From: Cladophialophora immunda
Lineage: Eukaryota > Ascomycota > Eurotiomycetes > Chaetothyriales > Herpotrichiellaceae
DNA: 64,000 nt
Direction of reading: 5' to 3'
Assembly (NCBI RefSeq): GCF_000835495.1
Contig: NW_015622541.1
Coordinates: forward strand, 6,324,001-6,388,000
Part shown: positions 11,401-23,200 of the stretch, piece after piece
How the letters are laid out: every line of letters begins with the position of its first letter
How positions within the stretch are numbered: position 1 is the first letter of the stretch
Program-made: the position numbers and the translations under genes
The notes under the pieces: model-generated
The model's database searches: none
The model's input: only the letters and a program-made list of their open reading frames with translations
What the model was told of the DNA's origin: nothing

Positions 11401-11939
11401 ATCAAGCTGAAGTCTTGCTCCTCGATCCCGCCGCTTTCCGAACCATAATCGGCCTCCAGCATGATCTGTTGAGCAGTGGCGACAGCCTGATCCGAGTAGT
11501 TGCAGCTTCGTCTCGTCAGAACGGACGCGTCGACATCGTCCATTGCGCTCAGGTCGCCATAGAGTAAGAATTCCCTACCTAGTGGTCAAGTCAGCAACAC
11601 GCCACTCGAGGCTGTGAAGGAAGTCTCACATTCGAGCAGTGACCCGCACAGGTCGTTTAAGAAGGCCTCAATAGCGTTACGCACGAGGTCAGCTTGTCGA
11701 AGGCGGTAATCTAACGAACTGTGACCAAGGTGCGTAGCTCCAAGGTTGGAGGCCCATAGCAATAGTCTCTCATGTTGTTGTTCGATGCTGCTATCTGCTG
11801 AGGTACCGTGGGCGTCGCCATTCTCAGGCGCTATGATGGCAAGATCTGCAAATAATTGCAGAGCATTCGTAGAGAGTGTCGCCAAAGACGCTGTAGTTGT
11901 CTCGGTTTGTCTAGGAATCGAGTCCAAAGTGGACGACAT
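8487..11939 (-). CDS. AcuF-like C2H2 zinc-finger protein fused to LIM domains
   Basis: Five exons: 11939-11630, 11578-10690, 10636-9586, 9528-9495 and 9445-8487, totalling 1081 codons (1080 aa). The N-terminus has the motif LLLWASNLGA plus LDYRLRQADL, shared by many fungal C2H2 and STAND proteins; exon 1 joins to REFLLYGDLSAMDD. A Cys/His-rich block (about 378-470: ECPYCLTLC, LRDLRPYVCTYRDC, WVAHEDSCHR, PCPICFADI) is the AcuF-type C2H2 region. A Ser-rich linker follows. LIM1 (about 745-800) is completed only by splicing the 34-nt exon 4: CHYC, 18 residues, then HRHCFKCIEC. LIM2 follows (CTACGKK, then CSACFKCYNCKRK, then CMDC). Intron 2 (10689-10637) is GC-AG. LIM proteins act as protein-protein adaptors; the role here is unknown. 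ATG 12008 is an alternative start. The name AcuF-like comes from annotation usage and does not imply enzyme activity. Confidence 0.78.
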
Positions 11940-12220
11940 CCTGTAGACGATGGCGCGAGGCCTTTGTCCGCTCAATACCGCATTTGTGTCTTTCCAAGTT
12001 GAATTCATCAGGCTGAGAGGAGACAAGGCAGGATACTTGTCTGTCGCTCGCTTCGGCTACACCGGTGGGCGCCAATTGGTGATAGAGGATGTAGCTCGTT
12101 CGCTAGAAATAGGGCGCCACCAGCAAAGTGAGGCTGGCGCCTGGTCTTCCTTCATCGTCTGTGGGTTTCAGGCTGCAGAATCTGGAGTTGTTTGAGCGTC
12201 CGCTTCGCAGCTGGATAATA
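11940..12220. promoter_or_regulatory. shared divergent promoter, C2H2-LIM / DUF7580 genes
   Basis: 281 nt separate the two likely start codons (11939 minus, 12221 plus). If the C2H2-LIM gene starts at 12008, only 212 nt remain. Such a tight head-to-head layout makes shared control plausible. No specific site was recognised. Confidence 0.5.
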
Positions 12221-13997
12221 ATGTCGGGTCTCGAGATAGCTGGCACTGTCCTTGCTGTGATACCACTGCTTCTCCCTGCGCTTGATCTGTACAAAAGCGG
12301 CCTCAGTCGTGCTTCGGTCTTCTTCCGGCGCAGGAAACACGTGGAGAAGCTCATCCATGCTTTGCATCTACAGAAAACCCTGTTAACGGAAAACGTGCGA
12401 ACATTGGTGATCAGGGCTGGAATTGACGTCGACGACATACCTGAAGACCCGCAACAGTTGTTCGAGCTCCTCCGCGATGACGACGACCTCAAGGAAAAGG
12501 TCGAGGCCTATCTGGGCACGGAGGCGAACAAGCTGTACATGTGCGCGGTCGTAGCTTGTGAAGAGGTCGTGCGCAATGTCGCTGCTCATATCGAAGGCTT
12601 CCTGCCTGCAGGTCAACTGGTAAGTCTCTTCACGACCCTGAGTAATATTAATGGTCAGCTAAGGTGCGCCGCAGACGCAGCTCGGGAGTTTGAAGGCCTT
12701 CATCCAAGCCAATGGGCAATCTCTCGGTAACGGCCTGGACCTGAAAGCGCGGTTCAACCTGACTCTGGGTCGCTCGGATGTCGACAAGAGCATTCACGAG
12801 CTCGACAAGTCCGTTCTTGTTCTCGAGCGCCTGTCAGCTGCCGTGGCCGCAAATCGAGATGCTGTCGAAAGCGCCATCTCGCGCACAGCTACAAAATTGG
12901 TAGCAGTTGTCGCCAAATCCAGGGAGAATGCTACGACGCTGTACTCAGCCATTGCCAATGGATGGACCTGTAAATTCCACAAATCCCATGAAGTCAAGCT
13001 GAGGCTTGACCGAAGCCCGCTGGCTCTCACCCATGCCGCTTCCAAAGCCAATCACTCGGCCACAAAGGATCTGGTGTTCGAGGTTGTGTTCCGGTGCGAC
13101 CAGCCCCAGAACGATACTCTGTGGCACGAGAGTAAAGTCGAAATGATCGAAGAACTTCACGTCAATGGAGCAGGAGCCAACATGACACAGCCGGCAACTA
13201 AGGACAACTCACGTCCAAAGGTTACAATCTCGGTTCCATCTACGACCAAGGTCCTCCCTGCTACGTCGCAAAAGGTGGTATGCCTATGTTCCTCCTCGCA
13301 TGGCGCAGTCACCGCCAACAAGGTCCTGCATCTGTACGTTGCTTCTCAGACGAACATGCATTGCGACCATCGCGAATGCTCATCGACCATGTCCGCTGGG
13401 AAGTTCGACGTGCGGTCCTTGCGAGAGCTTCTCTCGATCCAAGGAGGCCACTATAGGAGGGTTGCGTTGAGGGATCGAATGCTTTTGGCACTGACGCTTG
13501 CCATTTCTCTACTGCAGCTGCACGAGACACCCTGGCTGTACGAGAGCTGGTCGAAAGAAACAATTCAGTTCATGAAGGCACCAGGTGCAAAGGGTAAGAG
13601 CGTGTCAACATTAGACATCGATTTCACCAAACCACTAATCTCCCGCGAATTCTTTTCCCCTTTGCAAGGCTCATCGAAACATCTGCAACCTAAAGAGGCA
13701 CTCCTCGAGCTGGGAATCATGCTTCTTGAGCTCTGGCACGAGAAGACAATCGAGGACCAATTTCCTGGGACCCTCGTACCCGCCGAGTATTGGGGCAAAC
13801 TTCGATTGGCGTCCATTTGGCTTGAAGACACGACAAACCCCTTGCTTCCCCAATATCGGCTTGCAGTGGCACAGTGCGTCAAGTGCTTCTTCGGTGGTGG
13901 ATTCTGCAGTCCTAGCTGGGGTGACTTTGAATTTCGAAAGGCGTTGGTTAGAGACATGGTCGAGCCGTTGCATGAAAATTGCAAGCCATGGTTATAA
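12221..13997 (+). CDS. DUF7580-type fungal protein
   Basis: Exons 12221-12619 and 12681-13997 around a 61-nt GT-AG intron (gtaagt, gcag), 571 aa. The N-terminus MSGLEIAGTVLAVIPLLLPA is the hydrophobic helical start common to fungal STAND-associated and DUF7580 proteins. A mainly helical region follows (KHVEKLIHALHLQKTLL, then the junction AGQL/LGSLKAF, then RFNLTLGRSDVDKSIHELD). The C-terminal half (about 380-560) has the DUF7580 pattern: a hydrophobic LALTLAISLLQLHETPWL followed by LYESWSKE, then a late helical part containing ELGIMLLELWHEK, reminiscent of a degenerate kinase C-lobe. No catalytic kinase motif was seen. The biochemical role is unknown; relatives are expanded in filamentous ascomycetes and sometimes linked to NLR-type genes. 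Confidence 0.85.
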
Positions 13998-14371
13998 TAG
14001 TGGCTGATGTGCATACATCCCTCTCGGTGAACATACACCATACATTTTACATCGTACTTGAATACTTAAGAAGTGCTAGAAGGTCCCCGTTGAATGCAGC
14101 TGTCAGGCTGAAGTTGACCGCAGACGATAGTGTGGTTTTCAAAGCTGCACGTGAGCTAACTTTGTGTGACAGCAAAGCAGGCAGCCAGATTTCGCCTCCT
14201 CTTTGCACTGAACTGGCCACTCTGGCTCTTTGCGCTGCACTCTTTTCATCTACGGCACTAGTACCAGCCTTCTTCGTTGGAAATGAACTCGCTGTTCCTC
14301 AGGTTCCAGCGTTTTACATCTGTTCAAGGTTTGTCTTGGGCAACAACTTGGAGTTGAAACACTGCCACACA
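13998..14371. other. intergenic, DUF7580 gene to SARAF
   Basis: 374 nt. One plus-strand frame stays open through it into SARAF, but the signal peptide places the SARAF start at 14372, so this is best read as 3' UTR plus promoter. Confidence 0.55.
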
Positions 14372-15376
14372 ATGACAGCCTTACCAAGGGTCAAGCTGCT
14401 TATCCTCTTAACTCTTCTCCTAGCAGGTACAGCTCTGTCCGCCCGCAAGACCGACCCCAAGAAGGTCCCCAAAAATGCAGTCTTGCTTTCGAAGGTGTCT
14501 GCCATTACCGTCCGCGCCGGCAAACAAACCACCTCCCGCCGAGTCTCTCCAGTGCCGCAATTACAATGCGTGGGACCCTCAAGAATATGCAAGCTATACA
14601 CGGTGGATGTCATGAGGTGCACCAACGAGGGTTCTGACTATGATGAAAAAAACATGCAGTGGAGCTGCAAAGCTTCGCTCCCCGAAGAATTCAAGCTCGG
14701 AAGCACCGAAGTGACGTGCGAAGGCTACGAGAGCAGCGAAGACCCATATGTGCTCTCGGGGAGTTGTGGCGTCGAGTACGCGCTTCTTTTGACAGAAAAG
14801 GGCGAAGAGAAATATGGTTCTAGCAGCTTCTTTGACTTTCGTGGCTCCCAAGTGAATGAGAATGCGGGAGAGAAATACGCAGGCTACCTGTTCATGGCAT
14901 TGTTTGGCCTGGTTGTGTTCGTTATCCTGCGCTCTCTCTACAATGCCTGGCGCAGTGAAACACCGCGAAGAAGACCGCGGGGAGGCGGTGGGTTTGGAGG
15001 AGGAGGTGGCGGGGACGACAATAATAATGACCCTCCACCTCCGTACGATCCGCGGCCACCTCCACGACCGAAAAAGGCCACTTGGTCATCGGGCTCAGGT
15101 TCAACATCAGGAAATACGGGCGCTGGAAATCAGGACCAAGGCTGGCGTCCCGGGTTCTGGACCGGTGCGGCTGCTGGAGCTGCTGCAGGATACGTCGCTG
15201 GGAGGGGTGTGGGCATGGCGCCGCCTGAGCCGCCGCCACCTCGTCGACCGCCCATTGGATTTATGGGAGGTGGTGGAAATTGGGGTTTTGGTGCGCCGAC
15301 CAGGCGAGGGCCGCCTTCACCACCGACGAGGCCAAGTTCTGAAAGCACTGGATTTGGAGGGACGAGGCTGCGGTAA
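14372..15376 (+). CDS. SARAF: SARAF homologue (store-operated Ca2+ entry regulator)
   Basis: Intronless, 334 aa. The family (SARAF/TMEM66) is a single-pass ER membrane protein that in animals slows store-operated calcium entry. ATG 14372 is chosen because it begins a clear signal peptide (VKLLILLTLLLAGTALSA). The luminal domain (about 25-165) contains the family cysteines in CVGPSRICKLYTVDVMRC, WSCKASLPEEF, VTCEGYESSEDPYVLSGSC and EYALLLTEKG. A membrane helix follows (AGYLFMALFGLVVFVILRSL, about 170-190). The cytosolic tail is Gly/Pro-rich with a conserved WRPGFWTGAAAGAAAGYVAG block. The frame is open upstream, but that extension has no protein-like features. How the protein works in fungi, which lack canonical STIM/Orai, is not known to me. 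Confidence 0.9.
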   Translation: MTALPRVKLLILLTLLLAGTALSARKTDPKKVPKNAVLLSKVSAITVRAGKQTTSRRVSPVPQLQCVGPSRICKLYTVDVMRCTNEGSDYDEKNMQWSCKASLPEEFKLGSTEVTCEGYESSEDPYVLSGSCGVEYALLLTEKGEEKYGSSSFFDFRGSQVNENAGEKYAGYLFMALFGLVVFVILRSLYNAWRSETPRRRPRGGGGFGGGGGGDDNNNDPPPPYDPRPPPRPKKATWSSGSGSTSGNTGAGNQDQGWRPGFWTGAAAGAAAGYVAGRGVGMAPPEPPPPRRPPIGFMGGGGNWGFGAPTRRGPPSPPTRPSSESTGFGGTRLR

Positions 15377-16662
15377 GGTGTATGGGGTCGAGGGAGACTT
15401 GGCTTTGCTTAGAGACTGAACACAAAACAGCTTGGATCGGTATCGAACGAGTAGTCCTCATCTATGCTGGACTGACTAGGATCGCACTGGACTCTGATGG
15501 TGGGTGGTATTGCCCGCGCGCCAAACGCGTGAGCACGTGATGGATTTATTTGGGGTATCGTATTCCACCGCCTCAGCTGTCAGCCTGTGCTGTAAACCAG
15601 CCGACGTAAACCATCTTGAAATCTTGCATACACTCTAGGTGACCCTCACTCTGGTCTGGAGGAGGATGCATGAAGGTCTCTAGTCATTGATGTGTCTTGT
15701 CGGCAGAGACAAAGGCTGGGAGCAGCCATCCGGACAACGACGGCATCTCGCAGCCTTGTGCCTAATCCACCCACCTCACTTAACTCTGGATATTGCACCA
15801 CCAGTCGTGGCTCTGGTGCCAACGGCGTTCCCTGACATTCATCAATTGATGTTGGTATACAGTTGACGATAGGTATTGATGCGGTCTTGCGAGCGTTTCC
15901 TAGTTGAGTCTTGACAAATTGAACCCCAGCAGGGCTCTTTAGATCACTGCGGCCCGACATCGAACTCGCAGCCGCCATTCTCCATCCGCATCAACCGTTG
16001 AGATCGCTAGGCTATCAATTCTCACACCTGAGTATCGCGTAAAGTCACGCGCAAGGATCGCTCTAATCCCTTTGTTTTTTGGATACTAGCGCCAAAGGGG
16101 ATCGCGTGAAAATCGCCAGCCAGGATATATGTTGGTACCGGCAGACCGGTCTATCAACATCTCTTTTCAACCACATCTCTTGCTTGTACAACAACGGGAA
16201 GCCACATCACCTTTGTTGGGACACGGTCGCTTACGGCACTGGTGTCCTGTACAGACGCCTTTATCAACGGTCCAACGGCCAGCCTTATAAGGAACCGCTG
16301 AGCCGTCCTCCAGCCGACACTGACTCTCTTGGAAGTCATACTTAGAGACTGAAACTCGTCACCCTCACCTTCGTGTCACCTGTCCTTGACCTCTACCTCA
16401 CCTCAGTCTCTACATTTACTGGTGGTAGACTTATCCCTTCACCTCTCGAGGGAAGTTTGTTGGTCGTTTACCAAACTACCCCGAAGAAGGAGCCGGATCT
16501 CTGCCGACGCACCCAGGTCCTTCGCCTCAACGAGTTGGGCTCATTGCATGCATCTTGGACACCGCGCACCACATACGACACCGACTGTGTGAAGTCGAGA
16601 GGAATCCGGCTCGCGACCACCGACGACATCACATCCGCTCTTCCGCAGAGCAGGCCCGAGCC
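15377..16662. other. intergenic, SARAF to TDP1
   Basis: 1286 nt. A 110-codon minus-strand frame (15978-15646) starts with ATG but has no recognisable domain and is not called. The last about 280 nt before TDP1 are pyrimidine-rich, as expected for a promoter and leader. Confidence 0.5.
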
Positions 16663-19600
16663 ATGCCTCCTCAAATCATCGATCTTGTCTCTGACGACGA
16701 TGAGGATCTTGGTGCGCCGTCCAGTTCAACCGCAAGGAGGGAGATTACGGATCTGGGATCAAGTCACGGTACCACCCCCGGCGGCGGCGGCGGCAGCAGC
16801 AGCAGCAGCAGACAAAATGTCACAAACACCAGCCGAGGAAGCCAGCGCGAGACGATTGATCCAGCCACCCTGACCTGGAACACGTATGGGAACGCGCACA
16901 ACCGTCACCGAGACAAATCGAGAAGCTCCACCATCAGCAGCCACACCGAACGCGGCAGCCCCAGCGAGGAGCCAGCACGTCCGACTACTGCGCGAAGAGA
17001 AAACGGCAAAGGCAAGCAGCGCGAGGTTGAAATCCCTGAAATCGACCTGTCTCGGGTCGATTCCGACATGGATGATTATGACGGCAACAGCGGTGGTGGT
17101 GGTGAAAAGGGCCTCTCCGGTCATGGTGACGGCGGAGTGGTTCTATGCTGTGATAATGGCGAGCTCAGCGAGGAGGAGGCGCTGCGGCGAGCCATTGCAC
17201 TGTCGCTCCAAGATCAGACGCCTCGTCGTAAGTCTAATGAAGACGGTGGCGCAGGTGCGAACACTTCTTCGACCCCTTCGGCAGGCAAAGCAAAAGCGAA
17301 GGTGAAATCACCAGCCGGACCTCTGGTAGACGTTGGTGGCTCCGCGAGGAGAAGACGGGCAGACGAGCCAATGCCGGAAGCACCGGACAATCGAGTCATT
17401 TCCCTCTCACCGTCCCCCACTCGCCGTCTCCCTCAATACTCGCACACCACGACAAGGGGGCCTCTACTGTCACCGGGATCGACCCCGACACCACCATCAC
17501 CGCCTCCGGCTTCCACAGAGGACCAAGCTCATCTCAGCCCCACGACCACAGACGCACAGGATGTATCGAGCGCCGGCCCCAGCGCCGGCCCCGGCACGTT
17601 CAGCCTGGCGAATCTCGACCGGCGACGGATGGAAGCGGAGCGCCTGGCGCGCCGGAAGCGGAAGCTGGAGGAAGAAGAGTCGCAGGACGGTGCTGCGCAG
17701 CGGGGAGGCGAGGGCCGCAGTTCCAAAGCCGTCAAGCTCAGCCAGCCCGCGACAGCGACTCGAACGGGCGCGGGGATCGGAGAAGCGCCGTCGACTCAAC
17801 AGAACCCGACACACGACCTACATGGCCACAGCGACGGATCAGGACACCGGCTACAATTGCCCGAGAGGAACAATAGGGCGACAGCGCAAGCAGCAGATGG
17901 AAGCTCCAAGACTGGACAGCGCGCGGGAGGGGCTGCTGGATCCGCGTCGTCCGGTGTCAAAGCTGGGATTTCTGCCACCGGCAATCGCAAGGACAAGAGT
18001 AGCGATGTTGTATCACCTCCTACGAACTCTACAGCGTCTAATCCCACGCCTGTCAATCCACCTTGTATCCAGATCGACGATGACGATGCGGGTGATGGCC
18101 ACGACAACAACACTCGCACCACCCGCAAAGACACGACGGCCGCCGCCGCCAGCAGCAGTTTCAATGGTAACAACAGCGCCGCAAACCTCTATCACGACGG
18201 CATCACCCTCAAGACATACGCCGCCGGCCACCCGTCCGCGGGGACCATCACGTTTGAGCGCGTTGTATCCCCCTCGTCGCAGCTGGAGTCGTGCCTCCTG
18301 TCCTCCTTCATCTGGAACCTGGACTGGCTGCTGCCGCACTTTGAGACGCGGCGCACCAAGTTCCAGCTGGTCATGCAGGCCAAGGACGCGGCCGAGAGGC
18401 AGGCCGTCGAGAGAGATTTTCAGGGGGTGCCGAACGTGAGGCTGACTTTCCCGCCCATGGGAGGCAACGTTAGCTGCATGCACAGCAAGCTCATGCTGTT
18501 GTTTTACAAGGACGAGGAACAGGGGAGGGAGCAAACGAAGAATACAACAGCAGCAGTAGCATCGGCGATGGGCAAAAAGGGGCCAGTTGACAGTGGTGGG
18601 CAGGAGTGCGGCAGCCAGAGAAGAAGATGCCGCATCGTGGTTCCTACGGCTAATCTCGTCAACTTTGACTGGGGCGTTGGCGGCTTCATGGAGAACACAG
18701 TGTGGCTGATTGACTTGCCGGCCAAATCAGCCTCTGACGCGGCGAACTCGTCATCGTGGCATGGTGCGACAACATCCGCAGCACTACCACCTGCGGCAGA
18801 CTGCCAGACATTGTTCGAAAAGTCGCTCAAGGAGTTCCTCAGAGCCCAAACCGTGCCCGACGACGTGGTCCGCAAGCTGGACCTGTTCGACTTCCGCAAG
18901 ACCGAACGCTACGGCTTTGTCCACTCCATCGGCGGCATGCACGGCGGGCAAGCATGGCAGGCCACTGGTCTCTGCGGGCTCGGTGCCACCATCACCGCCC
19001 TTGGCTTGGCCAGTCGAGGACCCATTCACATGGACTACGTGTCCTCGTCAATAGGCAGCCTGAACGACGAATTCTTGAGGTCCATCCACCTCGCTGCCTC
19101 CGGCGACAATGGCCTAACGGAGTACAACAGACGGGTGGACAAAAGGGGTCCCGTCAAACAGGGCAGCTGGAAGGAAAATTTTCGCCTCTACTTTCCAAGC
19201 GACAACACGGTCCGGACATCGAAAGGAGGCCCTCGCAATGCGGGAACAATCTGCTTCTCCCTCGCATGGTGGAACAATCCAAAGTTTCCCCGGTCTAATA
19301 TGTACGATTGTGTTAGTGTTCGCGAGGGTTTACTCATGCACAACAAGGTATGTGCGAGTCGTTGCAAAACTTTCAAAGACAGGCATCCAGTCTGGTTGAC
19401 TGATCCCGCTTCTGTCGGAGGCTAACGTCCCAATTCCGATCATAGCTGCTGTTCGTCAGATATGCTTCACCGGTCGAAAAGTCTCAATCAGGAAATATTG
19501 GATGGGTGTATGTGGGTAGTGCGAATCTCTCTGAAAGTGCTTGGTAAGTTCAGTCGGTGGCGGGTGTTGTCTCCGTTCTTTCCGATCTCCTGGTGACCTG

Positions 19601-19900
19601 GGGGTGAAGCACAGAGGCAGGTTGTGGAGATCGGCGATCCATGACTTCAAGCTGACATGCACATTTGACAGGGGTCGACTGGTTCAGGACAGGACCACCA
19701 AGAAGCCTAGACTTAACTGCAGAAACTGGGAATGCGGAGTCATTATCCCAATCCCTGCAACGAGAGGAAGTTCAGGCATCTTCACCGTCATGGATAGAGG
19801 CAGTGCGGGGCTTGCGGCATTCAATCGCATTGTCCCAGTGCCAATGAGACTTCCCAGCGAGAATCTTGAGAGCAAGAAGCCGTGGACATTCTCGGAGTGA
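16663..19900 (+). CDS. TDP1: tyrosyl-DNA phosphodiesterase 1 with UIM-bearing N-terminus
   Basis: Exons 16663-19347, 19446-19543 and 19672-19900, giving 1003 aa. The enzyme removes topoisomerase I peptides and other adducts from DNA 3' ends by two HKD half-reactions. First HKD: CMHSKLMLLFYKD, with His607 and Lys609. Second: LLMHNKLLFVRY, with His893 and Lys895; the junction of exons 1 and 2 falls right after this Lys. Exon 3 supplies the family end CRNWECGVIIPIPA. Residues 1 to about 510 are low-complexity Ser/Pro/Gly and hold an acidic start (IDLVSDDDED), a ubiquitin-interacting motif at about 167-185 (EEEALRRAIALSLQ) and a (GGC)5(AGC)5 tract coding Gly/Ser. IQIDDDDAGD, near 470, resembles a SUMO-interacting motif. 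The protein is much longer than the human enzyme (608 aa), due to this extension. Confidence 0.94.
16780..16809 (+). repeat. (GGC)5(AGC)5 trinucleotide tract in TDP1
   Basis: Five GGC then five AGC units, coding five Gly and five Ser in the disordered N-terminus of TDP1. It is in frame, so length changes by whole units would be tolerated. Confidence 0.9.
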
Positions 19901-20208
19901 CGTGTGTTCCCTAATGGAGTGTGCCGCCAAAAAGGGGTTCTCAATAGTCAAGACCTGGAGCTTATTTCGGGCGACCACGATTGTTGATCTGGATTTTGGA
20001 TCGGATAGTGAGCCTTGACGCTGGGTTGAGTGACTGTTGAATCATCAGTTTCAGAGGAGGAACTTTGTGAGATGCTGGATGTCGGATATGCGCTCTACAA
20101 CCCATGCCACGAATTTCATATGCTGTTTTGCCCAGGTTTCCAACGTGGTCTGGAAGTCCGTATTCGGCGGTTCCGAAATTCGAGCTGAGGATCCGCACAC
20201 TGGTGCTG

Positions 20209-20250
20209 GACGGGAGGAGGAGGAGGAGTAGTAGTAGTAGGAGGAGGATA
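20209..20250. repeat. GGA / GTA triplet microsatellite
   Basis: A run of about six GGA units followed by about four AGT units and more GGA, in non-coding DNA upstream of the WOPR gene. Confidence 0.8.
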
Positions 20251-23200
20251 GGGCAAGCCGGCCGGTCAGATGAGAACGCGACACGGGCTCGCAGGGTTCT
20301 TGCAACAGAGCAGATGGGAGGGGACGGAGGAGGTTGGTAGGAGGCATGGACTTGGCATATGCTAGTCGGAAGTCGAGTGACCATTTTGTGGACCGTACCT
20401 CGCTCCCTGCAGTAAAGATTGTCCTAATTCCAAATCTAGCCCCGTCTCTTTTCGTGGACGCAAGTGCTGCTCTTTGTCGTCGGTGCTCCCGCCCACATGA
20501 TGTCTGTTTTGTGAGGACGGACGCCTTACCCCGGCCTCCAATAGACATAGCGAGCAGATACAGAGATATAGTTAGGGGCCGAGATTCGTCGGTAACTTTG
20601 TCGATGCTCTCTGATGAGTTTGCATGTGCCCTTTTGTCCATCGCTTCTCAAGGTTTCGGCACCACTTGACCTTGCCAACTTCAGTAGTGGCCTGGTCTTC
20701 CCTCAATGGGCTGCTGTCCGAGGAGTAGTAGGTAAGCTGGAGCCGGTGAAGAGGGTCGTCCGGCTGCGGCGGGCCGGTAGTCCTTGGGACGACAGAGTTT
20801 TCTTTGTCACTGGGTCCTGTGTCCAGAGTCTCGTCAGCTCGTCCCAGCCCAAAAAGCGCACTGGGCCTATTTTTCCACAGGCGCGATTCACACCACAATC
20901 CATCACAATAGCGTCTCATGGATTGGGATTGGGGGAAGTCGCTACGACGAGTTGTCGAACGGTGACAGGTTGAAAGGGAGGGTCGATGGAGGGGATCGAC
21001 TCAGTTGGCGTCGAGGTTGCTATTTCTTACAGGGGAGGGACTGGTGTCTGGGGGATGATAGTCACTGGTCAGTTTGAGTGTACCCGCAGATGTCCGGAAC
21101 TCACATGCATGGCCTTTGCTGCGGGGTGGCGCGCGAAGACGCAAGGATCCAAGGTTGCAAAGATGGCGCTTCCCCTCTTGACTCGCTGGAAAGGCGCTTC
21201 CATTTGCCCATCCTAGGCGACCGGGCGATGGGTCTAAGAGCAGCTAGGACGATGCTGGTTTCCACACATCAGGGCGTGGTTCGCTGCATTGGGCCGGTGG
21301 TTAGCCTCTGATCGAAGCGCTGGTCGCACAGAAATGCTCCCCAACTTGAGGAGGAATGGATGAGCGGTCAGATGGAGGCAAAGAATGGGCGAGCAAATCA
21401 AGGTTGCTCAGGGTGGACGAACCGCCATCCGAAGGGCTAGCACATGAATAATGGTTCATCGGGCAAAAAACAGAGGCCTAGCTTGACCCTGGCAGACATA
21501 TTGGGAGCGAGAGCGGGAGCGCTGAGTCCCCCAATACTGCAGAAGAGTGGGTGGTTCTAGATCGCAGAGCGCGAATCATCTGATAACGAATGACGAGAAT
21601 AACAACGCAGCTCGTGATGCTTCTATTTGGTGTCGTTTTTCTGGTTTCTTGGTCATTGCTTGGTGGAAGTTGCGCCTTTCCAATATCGACCAAGGCCACC
21701 GACCCCTCCCCGGTCTGTCCGTCGTCAACACCTGCCAGTATTTCACCCCGAACAGAACGATATCGCCCGGCGTGTTCCATTTTCACCAATTTCCTCTCGC
21801 TCGGATTGGCAAGGCAGAGACAAAGAGGAGGCACACCCTGGATACGGGTGGCTTGCGGCAGTTACATTCAATAATGGGTCAGTGACACGACCCTGGTCGC
21901 CTTTGCGAGCCCGTGTTGCTTTTTCTTATGGGCGACCTTGCTCTCTTCCATTCGCCCTCCATTCACGAGAAATGGACACAGCTGGCGTGGGGTCACCCCT
22001 CCAGCTGAGGCAAGAGGCGATGTCGGTGTCACATCTCATGCTTCCCCGCCGACTTTTGGTTTTCGCTTCTGGCAGACTCGCAATTGTCATTTGGTACCAT
22101 ATCCTTGGGACCCAACGGATATCCATCATGCCCTTCTGTTTGTCACCCACCTCGCCACAGAGAACCATCGATCGTGCAACCTCGTGTTCGCTTCCCAGAC
22201 ACCCCCAGGGAACAAAATCGGATCCCACCAGGAAGGCTTGCGCAATGGTCTAGGATGAACAGTTACTACCTGCATGGGGAGCGGAGCGTGAAGCGTCGGC
22301 ATTATTTGCACAGCGCGAAGACCAGTCAAAACTGCTGCAGGAGGTCGAGATATCAAGGCGGAATTGCCTAGTCGGGATAAGATCTGCTCACACCGTTACA
22401 AAAGCGGGCGGCTCGTCAGAAATGCAGGTGTTCCTGGCAAGCCACTGAGCTTCAGTGACCAGGAGATCGAGTGTCAATCGGTTTCCCAGCTAGTTGGTCC
22501 TGCATTTCAAAGATTGGACAGCATTGACCTTTCGACGGACCTGGGGAAAAGAGCTAGTAGTTTCGGTCAGCCACCAAAATCGCTAGTTGGTTCGTCTCTC
22601 GGGCTGCCTGAGCCCAGATCATGGCTGGTGTTTTGATTCCGAAAGCAGCGATGCCCTCTTTCCACCGGCGTAGCACCCTTAGTCTGACTCTGGCTTTTTT
22701 TCGGTTTGTAATTTCTGCCCTATAAGACGGCCCCCCATCTGTATTATATCGGTGTTTGAGGGGGCGGACGTGAGGTGGGTAGGGCAGGTATAGCCTTGGA
22801 AAGGTGAGGGTTTCAGCGGTGGGCCAGCTACGGAAGCGAGTTGCAGACGGTCGTCTGGATTGAGCCAGGCCGAGAGATTGTGGTTGGCTCATGCCAGCAA
22901 GGAATATTGGTACCGGGGTTCTGGCCCAGGCTGACGGCTCAGATACATGGGTTGAGAGAGGTGGGGGGTCGAAGCGCGATGCAAGCCCATGTCGAGCAAG
23001 CAGCAGACGAGCAGCGGTGGCGACTTCGAGCCACCGAGACACTCCGGCGGGCGGCTTGTTCTTTGAAACCTCTTTTGGGTCCTTCGTGTGCCGCAGTCTG
23101 CCAGACGCTCGACTGGCTATGCCCAGAATGACAGTAGTGGAAGAGTCAGAAGGTTCCACGGGATCCGGTCTCCTCGGAGCTTCAGAGCACCGTCCCGGGT

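Noticed and set aside
15646..15978. 110-codon minus-strand frame with an ATG between SARAF and TDP1
   Set aside because: No domain, no clear codon bias and no supporting context.
22554..23159. 201-codon minus-strand frame upstream of the WOPR gene
   Set aside because: It begins at a GTG, has no domain, and lies in a stretch where frames on both strands are equally open.
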